DNA of 64,000 nt from Herbaspirillum frisingense GSF30 (GCF_000300975.2 NZ_AEEC02000001.1:186001-250000); one strand, 5' to 3'. Positions 1 through 9,833 are shown, counted from the stretch's first letter. Notes: generated by a model not told the origin, from the letters alone. Made by a program: numbers and translations.

Positions 1-15
1 CATCGCGAGGAAAGA

Positions 16-1344
16 ATGTTCAAGGGAATTGACGCAGCCGGCATGAACGCCACCGATCTGCAGGCCGACACGGATTACTTCCTGAGCATCGCCCGGCCCG
101 ATGGCGGCGCGGTCGTGCTGCCGTTCCGCCTTGGCGACCAGCGCCTCTCGGAGTGCGGCGAGCATGTGGTGCTGGCAGCGCGGGAGAAGTTCGAGCTGCT
201 CAGACAGTTGCATCGCTATCCCGAGATCCTGGCCCTGGCCGATGCCAACCGCCCGGCTGCCAGCGCCACGCTGGAGGCGGCGCTGGCAGGGGCATTCAGT
301 GTGGACCGTGGTTTGTACATCTTCGGTGCCCACAAGCTGGGGGCGAAGGTTGCGCGTTTCTGCGTGGAACGCGGGATCGAGGTGAAGGGCTTCATCGATA
401 ACAGTAGCGATAAGCATGGCAAGCGCATCGATGGCATCCTCATCGGTGGTCCCGGGCAGATCGATGGCGAGAACGAGTCCGTGGTCGTGGCCAGCGGTCG
501 CTACAGCAACGTCATCATGGCGCAGTTGCAGGGGCTGGGCTGGAAGCATGTGAAGAACATGCACGAACTGATGTTCGCACTGCGTACCTCGCATAATGCG
601 GAGAGCGATTTCCGCTCCTTCGTCGACGTACTCGACACCGACGCCATGCGTTTCATCTCGGCCTTCCTGGCACTGGACGACGAGCGTTCGCGCCAGGTCT
701 TCGACGGTCTGATCCGGATGCGCCGTACGTTGGCCACCCAGGTGGCTGATGCCATCAAGTCGCCTTTCGCCGATGAATACCTCGATGCGGATTTTGTCCA
801 GCCAGCCGACATGGCCTACTACGTCGATGCCGGCGCCTTCAACGGCGACAGCCTGGAGCGCATGGAACAGCGCCTGGGCAAAGTGACCCATGCCTACCTG
901 TTCGAACCGGAGTTGCCGGCGTATTACGATGGCCTGAAACGACATGCCGACCGGCCCGAGGTATTTTTCTACAATCTCGGCCTGTCGTCGTCGTACCAGA
1001 AATTCACCTATCGTCCCGCGATGTCGTTCGACCTGCTGCAGGAGATCGACAGTCCCATCCCCAATGACATCGTCTCCTACATCCAGACCATACGCCTGGA
1101 CGACATCATCACCGGCCCGGTGACGCTGTTCAAGCTTGATATCGAAGGTGCCGAGGAAGAAGCGCTCAAGGGCGCGGCCGGCACCATCCGGGCGCAGCGG
1201 CCCAAGCTATGCGTGTGTGCCTATCACCGGGCGTCCGACCTCTGGAAACTGCTTGACGAGGTCAAGCGGATTCGTCCGGACTACAAGGTGGGACTGCGTC
1301 ACTACTCCGATCTGATGGACGACTCGTCGTTCTATTTCTATTGA
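16..1344 (+). CDS. FkbM-family methyltransferase with N-terminal nucleotide-binding-like domain
   Basis: A 442-residue protein. Residues 98-150 read like a small Rossmann unit (LYIFGAHKLG, then GFIDNS), as found in front of some FkbM proteins. Residues 268-279 (YYVDAGAFNGDS) are the SAM-binding motif I, and LFKLDIEGAEEEALKGA at 371-387 is the typical FkbM-domain signature. FkbM enzymes O-methylate sugars or polyketides; the substrate cannot be read from sequence. The start is supported by GAGGAAAG just upstream, although only 15 bases precede it in the window. It lies 65 bp before another methyltransferase and a sugar epimerase on the same strand, so a role in decorating a surface glycan is likely. 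The N-terminal domain could instead supply a regulatory or second catalytic function. Confidence 0.85.
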   Translation: MFKGIDAAGMNATDLQADTDYFLSIARPDGGAVVLPFRLGDQRLSECGEHVVLAAREKFELLRQLHRYPEILALADANRPAASATLEAALAGAFSVDRGLYIFGAHKLGAKVARFCVERGIEVKGFIDNSSDKHGKRIDGILIGGPGQIDGENESVVVASGRYSNVIMAQLQGLGWKHVKNMHELMFALRTSHNAESDFRSFVDVLDTDAMRFISAFLALDDERSRQVFDGLIRMRRTLATQVADAIKSPFADEYLDADFVQPADMAYYVDAGAFNGDSLERMEQRLGKVTHAYLFEPELPAYYDGLKRHADRPEVFFYNLGLSSSYQKFTYRPAMSFDLLQEIDSPIPNDIVSYIQTIRLDDIITGPVTLFKLDIEGAEEEALKGAAGTIRAQRPKLCVCAYHRASDLWKLLDEVKRIRPDYKVGLRHYSDLMDDSSFYFY

Positions 1345-1409
1345 TGATGCGCAGCGCGGTGCCGGGCATTGCGCTCCCGCCTTGTTTTCCGACCTGGACT
1401 TGACGCCTC

Positions 1410-2609
1410 ATGGACCATCCCGATTCCGATACCCGCCATTGGACACGCCCCCCCCTGTGTGCCTGTCCCCTTTGCGGCACCCTGCCCGAGCAACCCTTGC
1501 TGTCGCTCTCATTGTCGCAGCGTGCAGGGCTGCCCTCCGACATTACGGTATCCGTCTGTGCAGCCTGCGATTTCGCCTACGTGGCACCGGTCGATGCGCA
1601 AGCCTATGACCGCTATTACGCCGCCAATACCAATGACCAGATGTCGGTCCACGCGGAGATTTCCGAGCTGGACGCCAGGCGCTATGTCACGCAGGCCGAT
1701 ACCCTGGCCGCCATCCTCGGCGGTCCGGAGGCGCTGGATGTCCTCGACGTGGGATGTGGCGAGGCGGGCCTGTTGCGCACCCTGGTGGCGCGTTTTCCGC
1801 AGCATCGCTATGCCGGCAGCGATCCCAACGTCAAGGAGGATGCGCCGGGTGGGCGTGGCGCGCATCCGCGCATCCGCTTCAATCGTTCGTGGCAGGAAAT
1901 CGATCAACAGTTTGACGTGATCATCCTGTCGCACGTGCTGGAACACATCGTCGATCTCAAGGATTTTTCCGCCATCGTCGGCAAGCTCGCGCCGGGCGGC
2001 AAGATCTACATCGAGGTACCGGATGCGGCGCATTACGCGTCCGCGCCGCGCCGGGAGTTCTGCTATTACTTCGATCGCCTGCACGTGAACCATTTCTCCC
2101 TCGCATCCTTGTCGGATGTAGTACGAAGCTGGGGTCTGGGAATCCGCCAGGCTGGTCGCCAGGATTTCACCTACAAGGATGGCAATCCCTTCCCCGCCTG
2201 CTATGTCATCGGCGCAGCAGGGGGCGACAGCGCGGCTGGTCTGGAGGCGCCGCATGGCCTGCCGCAGGCGCTGGCCTCCTATCTTGCGCAAGAGCGCGAC
2301 CGCGCAGGCAGGATGGCGGCGCAGTTTGTCCCCGGGCAGGAGATCGTGGTCTATGGTTTTGGCGATAATTTCTTCCGCTCGCGCGCGGCCGGCGGGCCGC
2401 TGTCTGCCTGCCGGGTGCGTGCCGTGATCGATGCGCGTTGGGAAGCGCTGTCGCAATCGGCCTATGCCGGGCAATACCGTTTCATGGACCGTGATGCCGC
2501 GCTGCGCGAGCATGCCGGACTGCCCATTGTGGTGACCGTATCGTGGGGAGGCGAGACGATAGGACGAATGCTGGCCGAAGCAGGGGCGCAGAAGGTGCTG
2601 GTGTTCTGA
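1410..2609 (+). CDS. Zinc-binding class I SAM methyltransferase (sugar C-methyltransferase type)
   Basis: A 399-residue protein with three parts. An N-terminal zinc knuckle has CPLC at 19-22 and CAAC at 50-53. A class I SAM domain carries motif I VLDVGCGEAG at 111-120. A C-terminal Rossmann-like half begins near IVVYGFGDNFF. This order (zinc-binding, methyltransferase, C-terminal domain) is that of sugar C-methyltransferases acting on keto-deoxy sugars, such as the NovU/TylC3 type. The C-terminal part is diverged, so O- or N-methylation of another glycan unit is possible. No strong ribosome site precedes the ATG. It sits between the FkbM gene and an epimerase gene and converges on a CDP-glucose dehydratase gene, which could provide a 4-keto-6-deoxy substrate; that link is inference. 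Confidence 0.8.
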   Translation: MDHPDSDTRHWTRPPLCACPLCGTLPEQPLLSLSLSQRAGLPSDITVSVCAACDFAYVAPVDAQAYDRYYAANTNDQMSVHAEISELDARRYVTQADTLAAILGGPEALDVLDVGCGEAGLLRTLVARFPQHRYAGSDPNVKEDAPGGRGAHPRIRFNRSWQEIDQQFDVIILSHVLEHIVDLKDFSAIVGKLAPGGKIYIEVPDAAHYASAPRREFCYYFDRLHVNHFSLASLSDVVRSWGLGIRQAGRQDFTYKDGNPFPACYVIGAAGGDSAAGLEAPHGLPQALASYLAQERDRAGRMAAQFVPGQEIVVYGFGDNFFRSRAAGGPLSACRVRAVIDARWEALSQSAYAGQYRFMDRDAALREHAGLPIVVTVSWGGETIGRMLAEAGAQKVLVF

Positions 2610-2655
2610 TATCCGCGATGATCATGCGGGCGGGCGCAACATGAAAGGAGAAGCA

Positions 2656-3630
2656 ATGAAATTGCTGATATCTGGCGGGACGGGTTTTTTCGGCAAGGCA
2701 CTGCTGCGCCATTTTCTTGGCAGGGCACTGGAGAGCGGCATGCCGGACTTCGCCCAGATCGTCGTGCTCAGTCGCGCGCCGCGGCGCTTTCTCGACCAGC
2801 ATCCGGAATTCGATGGCTTGCCCTGGCTGCGCTTTCACGAGGGCGACATTCTGTCGCCGCAGACCTTGCCGCACACCGACCGTTTTAGTCACATCCTGCA
2901 TGCTGCGGCTGATTCCACCGATGCAGCGAGGCTGACGCCGCTGGAACGGTACGACCAGATCGCAGCGGGCACGCGCCACATGCTGGAGCTGGCGGCAACC
3001 ACCGGCGCCTCGCGCTTCCTGCTGACCAGTTCAGGTGGTGCCTATGGGCCGCAGCCTGCCGACATGGTGGCGATGCCGGAACATCTGCACAGCATGCCCG
3101 ACCCGCTCAATCCCGGTAATGTCTATAGCCTCGCCAAGCGCCAGGCGGAGCACCTGTGCGCGCTGTATGCGGCGCAATACGGGTTCGAGGCGGTAGTGGC
3201 ACGCTGCTTCGCCTTTGTCGGCGAGGACCTGCCGTTGAACGCGCATTTCGCCATCGGCAACTTCATCCGAGATGCCTTGTACGGGCAGGAAATTGTGGTC
3301 GGTGGGGATGGCAGCCCGGTGCGTTCCTACATGCACCAGGCCGACCTTGCGCAGTGGCTGACGTTCTTGCTGCGCGATGGCAAGGCCGGCGAGGCCTACA
3401 ACGTGGGTTCGTCCGAGGCGGTGACGGTGGCCGAGTTGGCCGGATTGGTGCGAGAGCTGGTTGCACCGGACAAGCCGGTACGCATCATGGCCAAGGCCGT
3501 TGCTGACAATCCGGGCCGCAACCGCTACATTCCCGATATCTCCAAGGCCCAGGCACTGGGCGCGCCGCCAGTGCGCGGCTTGCGCCAGGCCATCGCGGAC
3601 ACGGTCCAGTCCCTGCGGCAACGCAGCTGA
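2656..3630 (+). CDS. NAD-dependent epimerase/dehydratase (extended SDR)
   Basis: A 324-residue extended short-chain dehydrogenase. The NAD-binding glycine motif GGTGFFG is at residues 7-13, a Ser/Thr-rich strand LTSSGGAYG is near 123-131, and the catalytic YSLAK pair is Y157/K161. The start at 2656 is chosen because AAAGGAG ends six bases before it; an in-frame ATG at 2641 lies inside that ribosome-site context and would add five residues. It ends 17 bp from the 3' end of galE on the opposite strand. Family members interconvert or dehydrate nucleotide sugars; the particular sugar is not evident. It is probably cotranscribed with the two methyltransferase genes upstream. Confidence 0.85.
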   Translation: MKLLISGGTGFFGKALLRHFLGRALESGMPDFAQIVVLSRAPRRFLDQHPEFDGLPWLRFHEGDILSPQTLPHTDRFSHILHAAADSTDAARLTPLERYDQIAAGTRHMLELAATTGASRFLLTSSGGAYGPQPADMVAMPEHLHSMPDPLNPGNVYSLAKRQAEHLCALYAAQYGFEAVVARCFAFVGEDLPLNAHFAIGNFIRDALYGQEIVVGGDGSPVRSYMHQADLAQWLTFLLRDGKAGEAYNVGSSEAVTVAELAGLVRELVAPDKPVRIMAKAVADNPGRNRYIPDISKAQALGAPPVRGLRQAIADTVQSLRQRS

Positions 3631-3647
3631 ATCGCCTTTGACCGGAG

Positions 3648-4667
3648 TCAGGTGGCGCTGTCCTTGAAGCCGTTGGGATTCTTCTGCTGCCAGCGCCACG
3701 AATCCGCGCACATGGCGTCAAGTCCGAGGCGGGCCTCCCAGCCGAGCTTTTCCCTGGCCTGGGCCGGATCGGCGTAGCAGGAGGCGATGTCGCCAGGACG
3801 GCGATCGGCGATGGTATAGGGCAAGGTCTTGCCGCAGGCTTTTTCGTAGGCCTTGACCACGTCCAGCACGCTGTAGCCGATGCCGGTGCCGAGGTTGACC
3901 GAGAAGCATTGCGGCGTGGTCAGTGCCTGCAGGGCAGCGACGTGGCCATGGGCCAGGTCCACGACGTGGATGAAGTCGCGCACGCCCGTGCCATCGGGTG
4001 TGGCATAGTCGCCACCCCAGATATTGAGTTTTTCGCGGCGGCCGATGGCGACCTGCGCCACGAAGGGCATCAGGTTGTTGGGAATGCCGTTGGGGTCTTC
4101 ACCGATCAGGCCACTCTCGTGTGCGCCAACCGGATTGAAATAGCGCAGCAGCGCGATCTTCCAGTCGGGATGGGCGCGGTAATAGTCACGCAGCATATCC
4201 TCGATGACGATCTTGCTGCGGCCGTAGGGGTTGCTGGCCGACAGCGGATGGGCTTCATCCAGCGGCAGGTATTGCGGATCACCGTAGACCGTGGCCGAGG
4301 AGGAGAACACGATGGTCTTCACGCCGGTCGCTTCCATCGCTTCCAGCAGGCGCACTGTGCCGACCACGTTGTTGTCGTAGTACATCAGCGGCTTTTCCAC
4401 CGATTCGCCCACGGCCTTCAGGCCAGCGAAGTGGATGACCGCATCGCACTTGAATTCGCGCAGCACGCTCTCGAGCTGGTCGCGATTGCGGATGTCGCCC
4501 TTGACCAGGGAGACCTGCCTGCCGCTGATCTGCTGTACCCGCTTGACCGATTCCGGGCTGCTGTTGCAGAAGTTGTCGAAGACGATGACTTCGTGGCCTG
4601 CATTGAGCAGTTCCACGCAGGTGTGCGAGCCGATATAACCGGCGCCGCCGGTGACGAGGATGTTCAT
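3648..4667 (-). CDS. galE: UDP-glucose 4-epimerase
   Basis: A 339-residue protein matching GalE along its whole length. [10 protein letters not shown] (7-16) binds [11 protein letters not shown] (122-129) carries the catalytic Ser/Thr, and Y148/K152 (YGRSK) complete the triad. It interconverts UDP-glucose and UDP-galactose in the cytoplasm, supplying galactose for surface polysaccharide. GGAGAA about ten bases upstream supports the start. It follows the CDP-glucose dehydratase gene by 34 bp on the same strand, and an 8-bp hairpin occupies that gap. The two are probably cotranscribed, although they act on different nucleotide sugars. Confidence 0.95.
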   Translation of the reverse strand: MNILVTGGAGYIGSHTCVELLNAGHEVIVFDNFCNSSPESVKRVQQISGRQVSLVKGDIRNRDQLESVLREFKCDAVIHFAGLKAVGESVEKPLMYYDNNVVGTVRLLEAMEATGVKTIVFSSSATVYGDPQYLPLDEAHPLSASNPYGRSKIVIEDMLRDYYRAHPDWKIALLRYFNPVGAHESGLIGEDPNGIPNNLMPFVAQVAIGRREKLNIWGGDYATPDGTGVRDFIHVVDLAHGHVAALQALTTPQCFSVNLGTGIGYSVLDVVKAYEKACGKTLPYTIADRRPGDIASCYADPAQAREKLGWEARLGLDAMCADSWRWQQKNPNGFKDSAT

Positions 4668-4679
4668 GAGCTGACAGTT

Positions 4680-4700
4680 CTCCGGGTGCGTAACCCGGAG
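4680..4700 (-). other. Intercistronic hairpin between rfbG and galE
   Basis: Perfect 8-bp inverted repeat (CTCCGGGT 4680-4687, ACCCGGAG 4693-4700) with a 5-base loop. It lies directly after the rfbG stop and before the galE ribosome site. No U-run follows on the minus strand, so it is unlikely to be a full terminator. An mRNA processing or stability element is more plausible. Confidence 0.5.
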
Positions 4701-4701
4701 A

Positions 4702-5778
4702 TTATGTCAGACTCTGGTAGAAGGCGATCTGATTCTCGCTCAGGCTGCGCAGATCCTCGTTGTTGAGGTAGCCGGCATACCATTGCGCAGTCAGCTCCAG
4801 CGCGGTGTAGAGCTCCATCTTGGGAATCCAGTCCAGGCGCTGCCGGGCCTTGGAAATGTCCAGCCGCAGCGTGCCGGCCTCATGCGGGCCCTGCGGTTGC
4901 GGCTCCAGTCGTACCTCCACCGGCATCACGTCGTTCTTCTGCAAGGAATGATTGAAGGTGGCGCAGAGCTGGCTGACGGTCTGCATATCGGTGTCGGCCG
5001 GGCCGAAGTTCCAGGCCTCGCCATACTTGCCGCCGTGCTCATAGAGCAACTGGGCAATCTGCAGATAGCCCGACAGTGGCTCCAGCACGAACTGCCAGGG
5101 GCGTACCGCATGCGGGTTGCGGATGCTCACGGCCTCGTTTCTTTCCAATGCACGGACGAAATCGGGCACCAGCCGGTCGGCTGCGAAGTCGCCGCCGCCG
5201 ATGACATTGCCGGCGCGCACGCTGGCGATGCCGACCGGGTTCTCCGGGTCCTTGGCGAAGAAGGAACGGCGATAGGCCGAGGTCACCAGTTCGGCCGCGC
5301 CCTTGCTGCTGCTGTAGGGATCGTGGCCACCCATCGGGTCGTCCTCGCGATAGCCCCACAGCCATTCACGGTTTTCATAGCATTTGTCGCTGGTGACCAC
5401 CACCACCGAGCGCACGCACGGAGTGTGGCGCACTGCTTCCAGCAGGTGTGCGGTCCCCATCACGTTGGTGGCGTAGGTATCGAGGGGCGTGCTGTAGGAG
5501 TCGCGTACCAGCGGCTGGGCAGCCAGGTGGAAGACGATGTCCGGCTGCACCGTCGCCAGCGTTTCGGCCAGGTGCTTGGGATCGCGCACGTCACCGGTGG
5601 TGGTCTGCACGCAATTGTGCAGCCGCGCCAGGTGGAACAGGCTGGGATTGGTCGGTGCCGGCAGCGAATAGCCGCTGACCTTGGCGCCCATCAGGTGCAG
5701 CCAAAGAGTCAGCCAGCTTCCCTTGAAGCCGGTGTGACCGGTGATTAAAACGCGCTTGTCGCGCCAAAAATGAGCCAT
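4702..5778 (-). CDS. rfbG: CDP-glucose 4,6-dehydratase
   Basis: A 358-residue extended SDR starting [25 protein letters not shown] is the NAD-binding motif typical of RfbG, and YSSSKGAAE contains the catalytic Tyr and Lys. The enzyme converts CDP-glucose to CDP-4-keto-6-deoxyglucose, the entry point to CDP-linked deoxy and branched sugars. The reading frame is open for 66 more codons upstream, but those residues are arginine-rich and unlike the family, so the ATG at 5778 is preferred; GAGG precedes it. The usual partner, glucose-1-phosphate cytidylyltransferase (RfbF), is not in the window and may lie off the left edge. galE follows on the same strand. Confidence 0.9.
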   Translation of the reverse strand: MAHFWRDKRVLITGHTGFKGSWLTLWLHLMGAKVSGYSLPAPTNPSLFHLARLHNCVQTTTGDVRDPKHLAETLATVQPDIVFHLAAQPLVRDSYSTPLDTYATNVMGTAHLLEAVRHTPCVRSVVVVTSDKCYENREWLWGYREDDPMGGHDPYSSSKGAAELVTSAYRRSFFAKDPENPVGIASVRAGNVIGGGDFAADRLVPDFVRALERNEAVSIRNPHAVRPWQFVLEPLSGYLQIAQLLYEHGGKYGEAWNFGPADTDMQTVSQLCATFNHSLQKNDVMPVEVRLEPQPQGPHEAGTLRLDISKARQRLDWIPKMELYTALELTAQWYAGYLNNEDLRSLSENQIAFYQSLT

Positions 5779-6230
5779 CAGGCAGCCTCTTACACGTAGG
5801 GCGGAGAGTCGTTCGGGTGCAGAGGCGTGGGTGCGATGTTTCACGCGGCGGCCGGCACGTCGGTGGCGGCTCGGCCTCCCGGTATTTTCCGTGTCGGGAT
5901 CACGTTTTCCCTGCGAAACCACGACTGCATGGTTGTCTTTATTCTGACCTGGCAGCGAGCCCTCGCGGCAGCTCACTACGATGGGTCAGATTAGAACATG
6001 CGGTTTTTCGCCTTCAAGCGTGGAAGAGGAGGGTATTTGTCGTCCAATCCCCGACTATAGCCGGATGACAACAAAAATTTACTTTTTTGGGTTTGGCTGG
6101 CGCCCGCGCTGGCCGCAGAAGCCGCTTTGCAGGCGGGCTTCCGGGTAATGAGGTGATACGCGGTGTCTCGTCATCCTAAGTCTTGCAGCGGGTGTGGCAA
6201 GCGTGAGAACGACGCCAGTCGGGCCGGGAA
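5779..6230. other. Gene-free region between rfbG and ttcA
   Basis: About 450 bp upstream of rfbG and downstream of ttcA. It should contain the rfbG promoter. An AT-rich patch near 6065-6095 stands out from the GC-rich surroundings. I see no convincing gene, clear -35/-10 pair, or U-tailed terminator here. Confidence 0.5.
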
Positions 6231-7196
6231 TCAGAGCAGGCTGACCACCGATTGCCCCTGGTCGAGCTGGTCGTCGCGATCGAACAGGGTGTCGCCTGTG
6301 GCCTGCTTGCCTGCAACCGGCTGGAAGCTGCCGAAGTCGAACAGGCTACGGTCCAGCATATGCGATGGCGTGATGTTGGCCATGGCCGTGAACATGCTCT
6401 TGATCCACAAGGGATTGGTCTTTTCCCACTCATTGAGCATCTCGCGCATGGCCTGGCGCTGCAGGTTGGGCTGCGATCCGCACAGGTTGCAGGGGATGAT
6501 GGGGAATTCCATGGCGGCCGCGTACTTCTTGATATCCGGCTCGCGCACATAGGCCAGCGGACGGATCACCACGTTCTCGCCATCGTCGGCGATCAGCTTG
6601 GGCGGCATGGTCTTGATCTTGCCACCGTAGAACATGTTGAGCATGAAGGTATGCAGGATATCGTCGCGGTGATGGCCCAGGGCGATCTTGGTGGCGCCCA
6701 GTTCCTTGGCCACGCGGTACAGGATGCCACGGCGCAGGCGCGAGCACAGGGAACAGGTGGTCTTGCCGGGGGCGATCTTGTCCTTGACGATGCTGTAGGT
6801 GTCTTCCTCGACAATGCGGTAGCGCACGCCGATGCGCTCGAAATACGCGGGCAGGATGTGCTCGGGGAAACCCGGCTGCTTCTGGTCCAGGTTCACGGCG
6901 ATGATCTCGAACTTCACCGGTGCCACCGTCTGCAGGTAACGCAAGGTCTCCAGCATGGTGTAGCTGTCGGCGCCACCGGACATGCAGGCCATGATGACGT
7001 CGCCGTCGCGGATCATGTCGAAGTCGGCGATGGCACGGCCGGTCATGCGGCGGATGCCCTTTTCCAGGATCTCGAAGCGGCGCGAACCGCGTGCCGTCAC
7101 TTCCGCATGCGCGCCGGCAGCCGGCGTGGACGGCTCATCCAGCCCGGGCAGCTGGGTCAGGTCGGACAGTTGCACTGCGGCCGCAATGTCGTTCAT
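6231..7196 (-). CDS. ttcA: tRNA 2-thiocytidine(32) biosynthesis protein TtcA
   Basis: A 321-residue PP-loop ATPase. SGGADS at 73-78 is the PP-loop, C148/C151 (CSLC) and C236/C239 (CNLC) are the two CxxC pairs, and GHHRDD at 174-179 is a further family signature. TtcA thiolates cytidine 32 in certain tRNAs, using an iron-sulfur cluster held by conserved cysteines. The first 40 residues are variable and exceed E. coli TtcA. The ATG is preceded by AAGGA at acceptable spacing. It is transcribed divergently from the aromatic aminotransferase gene across about 340 bp. Confidence 0.95.
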   Translation of the reverse strand: MNDIAAAVQLSDLTQLPGLDEPSTPAAGAHAEVTARGSRRFEILEKGIRRMTGRAIADFDMIRDGDVIMACMSGGADSYTMLETLRYLQTVAPVKFEIIAVNLDQKQPGFPEHILPAYFERIGVRYRIVEEDTYSIVKDKIAPGKTTCSLCSRLRRGILYRVAKELGATKIALGHHRDDILHTFMLNMFYGGKIKTMPPKLIADDGENVVIRPLAYVREPDIKKYAAAMEFPIIPCNLCGSQPNLQRQAMREMLNEWEKTNPLWIKSMFTAMANITPSHMLDRSLFDFGSFQPVAGKQATGDTLFDRDDQLDQGQSVVSLL

Positions 7197-7534
7197 GGGG
7201 GAATTCCTTCAATCGGTAGGCTGTTGCTGCCGCGCCAACGCAAAGTCTGCCGGTTGACAAACAGGCAAGATGGCTGGGCACGGGCGGAGGACCGGCATTT
7301 TCTCATGCAGCGCCGGTTCGTGCCATGGGCGGGGCGCGTTCGTGCAGTGCGCCTTGCGCAAAACGTGGCATTCAGGCCGCATCTTCTGCTACCCGTGCCT
7401 GAAGAAAGTCCTGTGAACCGGCGATCACGCCAACGCAAAGCGGGAAATTTTCCCCGCGCCGCGCTACCATGGCGGTTTTGCCGGTAAAGCTCGGCTGCAC
7501 CGGCATCGGCGTTTCTCAATCTGACGAGGTCCTC
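7197..7534. other. Divergent intergenic region between ttcA and the aminotransferase gene
   Basis: About 340 bp that must carry both promoters. A 12-base direct repeat GCCAACGCAAAG occurs at 7234-7245 and 7429-7440, near the two ends. A TTGACA hexamer at 7254-7259 has no good -10 at the right distance. No gene is convincing here. Confidence 0.4.
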
Positions 7535-8725
7535 ATGTTTTCGCATCTCCCGCCGTATGCCGGCGATCCCATCCTGAGCCTGATGGAACAGTTCCAGCGC
7601 GACGAGCGCAGCAACAAGGTCAACCTTTCCATCGGCATCTATACCGATGGCCGTGGCGTGGTGCCGGTGCTGCCCTCGGTGCGCACCGCTGCCGCGGCAG
7701 TGGCCGAAGCCGGCGCGCCCTACGTCTATCTGCCCATGGAAGGCCATGCCGCCTATCGCCAGGCGGTGGCCAAGCTGCTCTTCGGTGCGGATCTGCCCTC
7801 GGCGGAACATCTGGCCATCGTGCAGACCCTGGGCGGCTCGGGTGCACTCAAGGTGGGTGCCGACCTGATCGCGCGCTTCTTCCCGCAGCCCACCATCTGG
7901 CTGCCGGACCCGACCTGGGACAACCACGTCGGCATCTTCGAAGGCGCCGGCTTCAAGACCGAGCGTTACCCCTACTACGATGCGCAGACCAAGGGCCTGA
8001 ACTTCGAGGGCATGCTGGCCAAGCTGGATTCCCTGCCCAAGGGCGCGGTGGTGCTGCTGCACCCCTGCTGTCACAATCCGACCGGCGTCGATCCGACCCG
8101 CGCGCAGTGGGAACAGATCGTCGATGTGCTCGAAAAGCGCGGTCTGCTGCCCTTCTTCGACCTGGCCTACCAAGGCTTCGCCGAGAGCCTGGACGAAGAC
8201 ATCTGGCCGGTGCGCGAGGCGGTGCGTCGGCAGATTCCGTTCTTCCTCTCCAATTCCTTCTCCAAAATCTTCTCGCTCTACAGCGAGCGCATCGGTGCGT
8301 TGTCGGTGTTCTGCCCGCAGGCAGGCCAGGCGGCCAATGTGCTGGGCCAACTGAAACTGACCGTGCGTCGCAACTATTCCAGCCCGGCGCGCAATGGTGC
8401 GCTGCTGGTGGCGCATGTGCTGGGCGACGACAAGCTGGCCACGCAATGGCGTGCCGAAGTCGAGGAGATGCGGGTACGGGTGCGCGACATGCGCGTCAAG
8501 CTGGCCTCGCAACTCAAGAGCGCGGTCCCGGACCAGGACTTTTCCTTCCTGCTGCGCCAGAACGGCATGTTCGGTTACACCGGCCTGACGTCCGCCCAGG
8601 TGGACCGTCTGCGCGAAGAGTTCGGTGTCTACGCTGTCGGCACGGGCCGCATCTGCGTGGCCGGCCTCAACGACAGCAACGTTGCACGCGTGGCCGAGAC
8701 CATGGCCGAGGTGCTGCGTGGCTGA
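7535..8725 (+). CDS. tyrB: Aromatic-amino-acid / aspartate family aminotransferase
   Basis: A 396-residue class I PLP-dependent aminotransferase of the aspartate/tyrosine type. HNPTG is at 180-184, the phosphate-cup and cofactor contacts FDLAYQGF are at 208-215, and SNSFSKIFSLYSERIG carries the PLP lysine K244. It probably transaminates phenylpyruvate, hydroxyphenylpyruvate or oxaloacetate with glutamate. TyrB cannot be separated from AspC by sequence alone, so the symbol is tentative. The ATG at 7535 is preceded by GAGGT; the open frame extends 22 codons further up without family similarity. Its last 8 bases overlap the GTG of the next gene. Confidence 0.85.
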   Translation: MFSHLPPYAGDPILSLMEQFQRDERSNKVNLSIGIYTDGRGVVPVLPSVRTAAAAVAEAGAPYVYLPMEGHAAYRQAVAKLLFGADLPSAEHLAIVQTLGGSGALKVGADLIARFFPQPTIWLPDPTWDNHVGIFEGAGFKTERYPYYDAQTKGLNFEGMLAKLDSLPKGAVVLLHPCCHNPTGVDPTRAQWEQIVDVLEKRGLLPFFDLAYQGFAESLDEDIWPVREAVRRQIPFFLSNSFSKIFSLYSERIGALSVFCPQAGQAANVLGQLKLTVRRNYSSPARNGALLVAHVLGDDKLATQWRAEVEEMRVRVRDMRVKLASQLKSAVPDQDFSFLLRQNGMFGYTGLTSAQVDRLREEFGVYAVGTGRICVAGLNDSNVARVAETMAEVLRG

Positions 8726-9350
8726 AGTGGCAGGCAAGGCCGCATTGGTTGCGGCCGACATCCGCCACAAGAGCTATGAAGACGTGCTGGCGCTGGTGGC
8801 CGGCACGCTCTTTGTCTCGCTGGCGGTAAACATGTACAGCCAGGTGGGCCTGTTGACCGGCAGCACCGCCGGCCTGGCCTTCCTGACGCATTACCTGACG
8901 GGCCTGCCGTTTGGCGTGGTGTTCTTCACCATCAACATCCCGTTCTACTACTTCGCGTTTCGTCGCATGGGCCTGCGCTTCACCGGCAAGACCTTCTGCG
9001 CGGTGGCGCTGGTCTCCGGCTTTTCGTTGATGCATCCGCACTTCATCAGTTACGGCAAGCTGGACCTGTTCTACAGCGCGGTGCTGGGTGGCCTGTTGAT
9101 GGGGGTGGGATTCGTGATGCTGTTCCGCCATGGCGCCAGCCTTGGCGGGATCAACGTGGTCACGCTGTTCCTGCAGGACCGTTACGGCCTGCGTGCCGGC
9201 AAGCTGCAGATGGGCGTGGACGTGGTGATCGTGCTGTGTTCGCTGTTCGTGGTGACGCCCCGGGTCTTGCTGGCATCCATCCTGGGTGCGGTCACTGCCA
9301 ATCTGGTGATTGCCTTGAACCACCGGGCGGGCAGGTATATGGGGATGTAG
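8718..9350 (+). CDS. YitT-family integral membrane protein
   Basis: A 210-residue protein with about five or six hydrophobic helices and no signal peptide. The pattern of hydrophobic segments with SQVGLLTGSTAGLAFLTHYL and a later MLFRHGASLGGINVV matches the YitT (DUF161) family, whose function is unknown. The GTG at 8718 is chosen because GAGGT lies five bases upstream and the reading frame overlaps the end of the aminotransferase gene by eight bases, which suggests translational coupling. A Rho-independent terminator follows 38 bp after the stop. Confidence 0.8.
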   Translation: MAEVAGKAALVAADIRHKSYEDVLALVAGTLFVSLAVNMYSQVGLLTGSTAGLAFLTHYLTGLPFGVVFFTINIPFYYFAFRRMGLRFTGKTFCAVALVSGFSLMHPHFISYGKLDLFYSAVLGGLLMGVGFVMLFRHGASLGGINVVTLFLQDRYGLRAGKLQMGVDVVIVLCSLFVVTPRVLLASILGAVTANLVIALNHRAGRYMGM

Positions 9351-9387
9351 TTGAGCGTATTCCTGCCAAGCCTGTCGCTCAGGATCA

Positions 9388-9419
9388 ATGCCGTCCAACG
9401 CAAGCTGGACGGCATTTTT
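9388..9419 (+). terminator. Rho-independent terminator after the YitT gene
   Basis: Stem ATGCCGTCCA (9388-9397) pairs perfectly with TGGACGGCAT (9406-9415) around an 8-base loop and runs into five T. It ends the aminotransferase-YitT transcript just before the convergent antitoxin gene. Confidence 0.85.
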
Positions 9420-9429
9420 CCTGGTGGGA

Positions 9430-9822
9430 TCAGGCGCTGACCGGTTCACCGGTCGCCGACCTGACGGGATAGGGCTGGATCAGCAGATCGGCCGGGAGGT
9501 TCAAGCCGGCGCTGAGCTTGCGGATCATGTCCAGGGTCATCGGACGCACCCGGTTGAGGATGTCGGAGACGCGACCACGTGGTCCCAGGTAGGGCTCCAG
9601 ATCCTTACGCGTCAGGCCACGCGCCTCCATGACATGCAGCAGGAAGTCGATGGGGTCCGGATCACCAATGGCAAAGTGCGAGCGCTCGTAATGGGCGATC
9701 AGCAGGGTAAGTACATCCAGTTGATCGGCTTGCTGCGAACGTGCCGGAGCATCCCACAGACGCTCCGCTTCGGCCAGTGCAGCGCGGTAGTCCTTGCGGG
9801 TACGTATCAGTTTGAGTTGCAT
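9430..9822 (-). CDS. higA: HigA-type antitoxin with helix-turn-helix domain
   Basis: A 130-residue protein. The middle part (HYERSHFAIGDPDPIDFLLHVMEARGLTRKDL) and the following GPRGRVSDILNRVRPMTLDMIRKL form an Xre-like helix-turn-helix, as in HigA proteins of the toxin-first class. It should neutralise the HigB toxin and repress their shared promoter. The ATG at 9822 is preferred because AAGGA precedes it; an upstream TTG would overlap the toxin stop codon. It lies 11 bp downstream of higB, the gene order typical of hig loci. Confidence 0.8.
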   Translation of the reverse strand: MQLKLIRTRKDYRAALAEAERLWDAPARSQQADQLDVLTLLIAHYERSHFAIGDPDPIDFLLHVMEARGLTRKDLEPYLGPRGRVSDILNRVRPMTLDMIRKLSAGLNLPADLLIQPYPVRSATGEPVSA

Positions 9823-9833
9823 GTGGCATTCCT

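Noticed and set aside
7234-7440. 12-base direct repeat GCCAACGCAAAG as a regulator binding pair
   Set aside because: The copies lie 195 bp apart and there is no known factor with this site; chance cannot be excluded.
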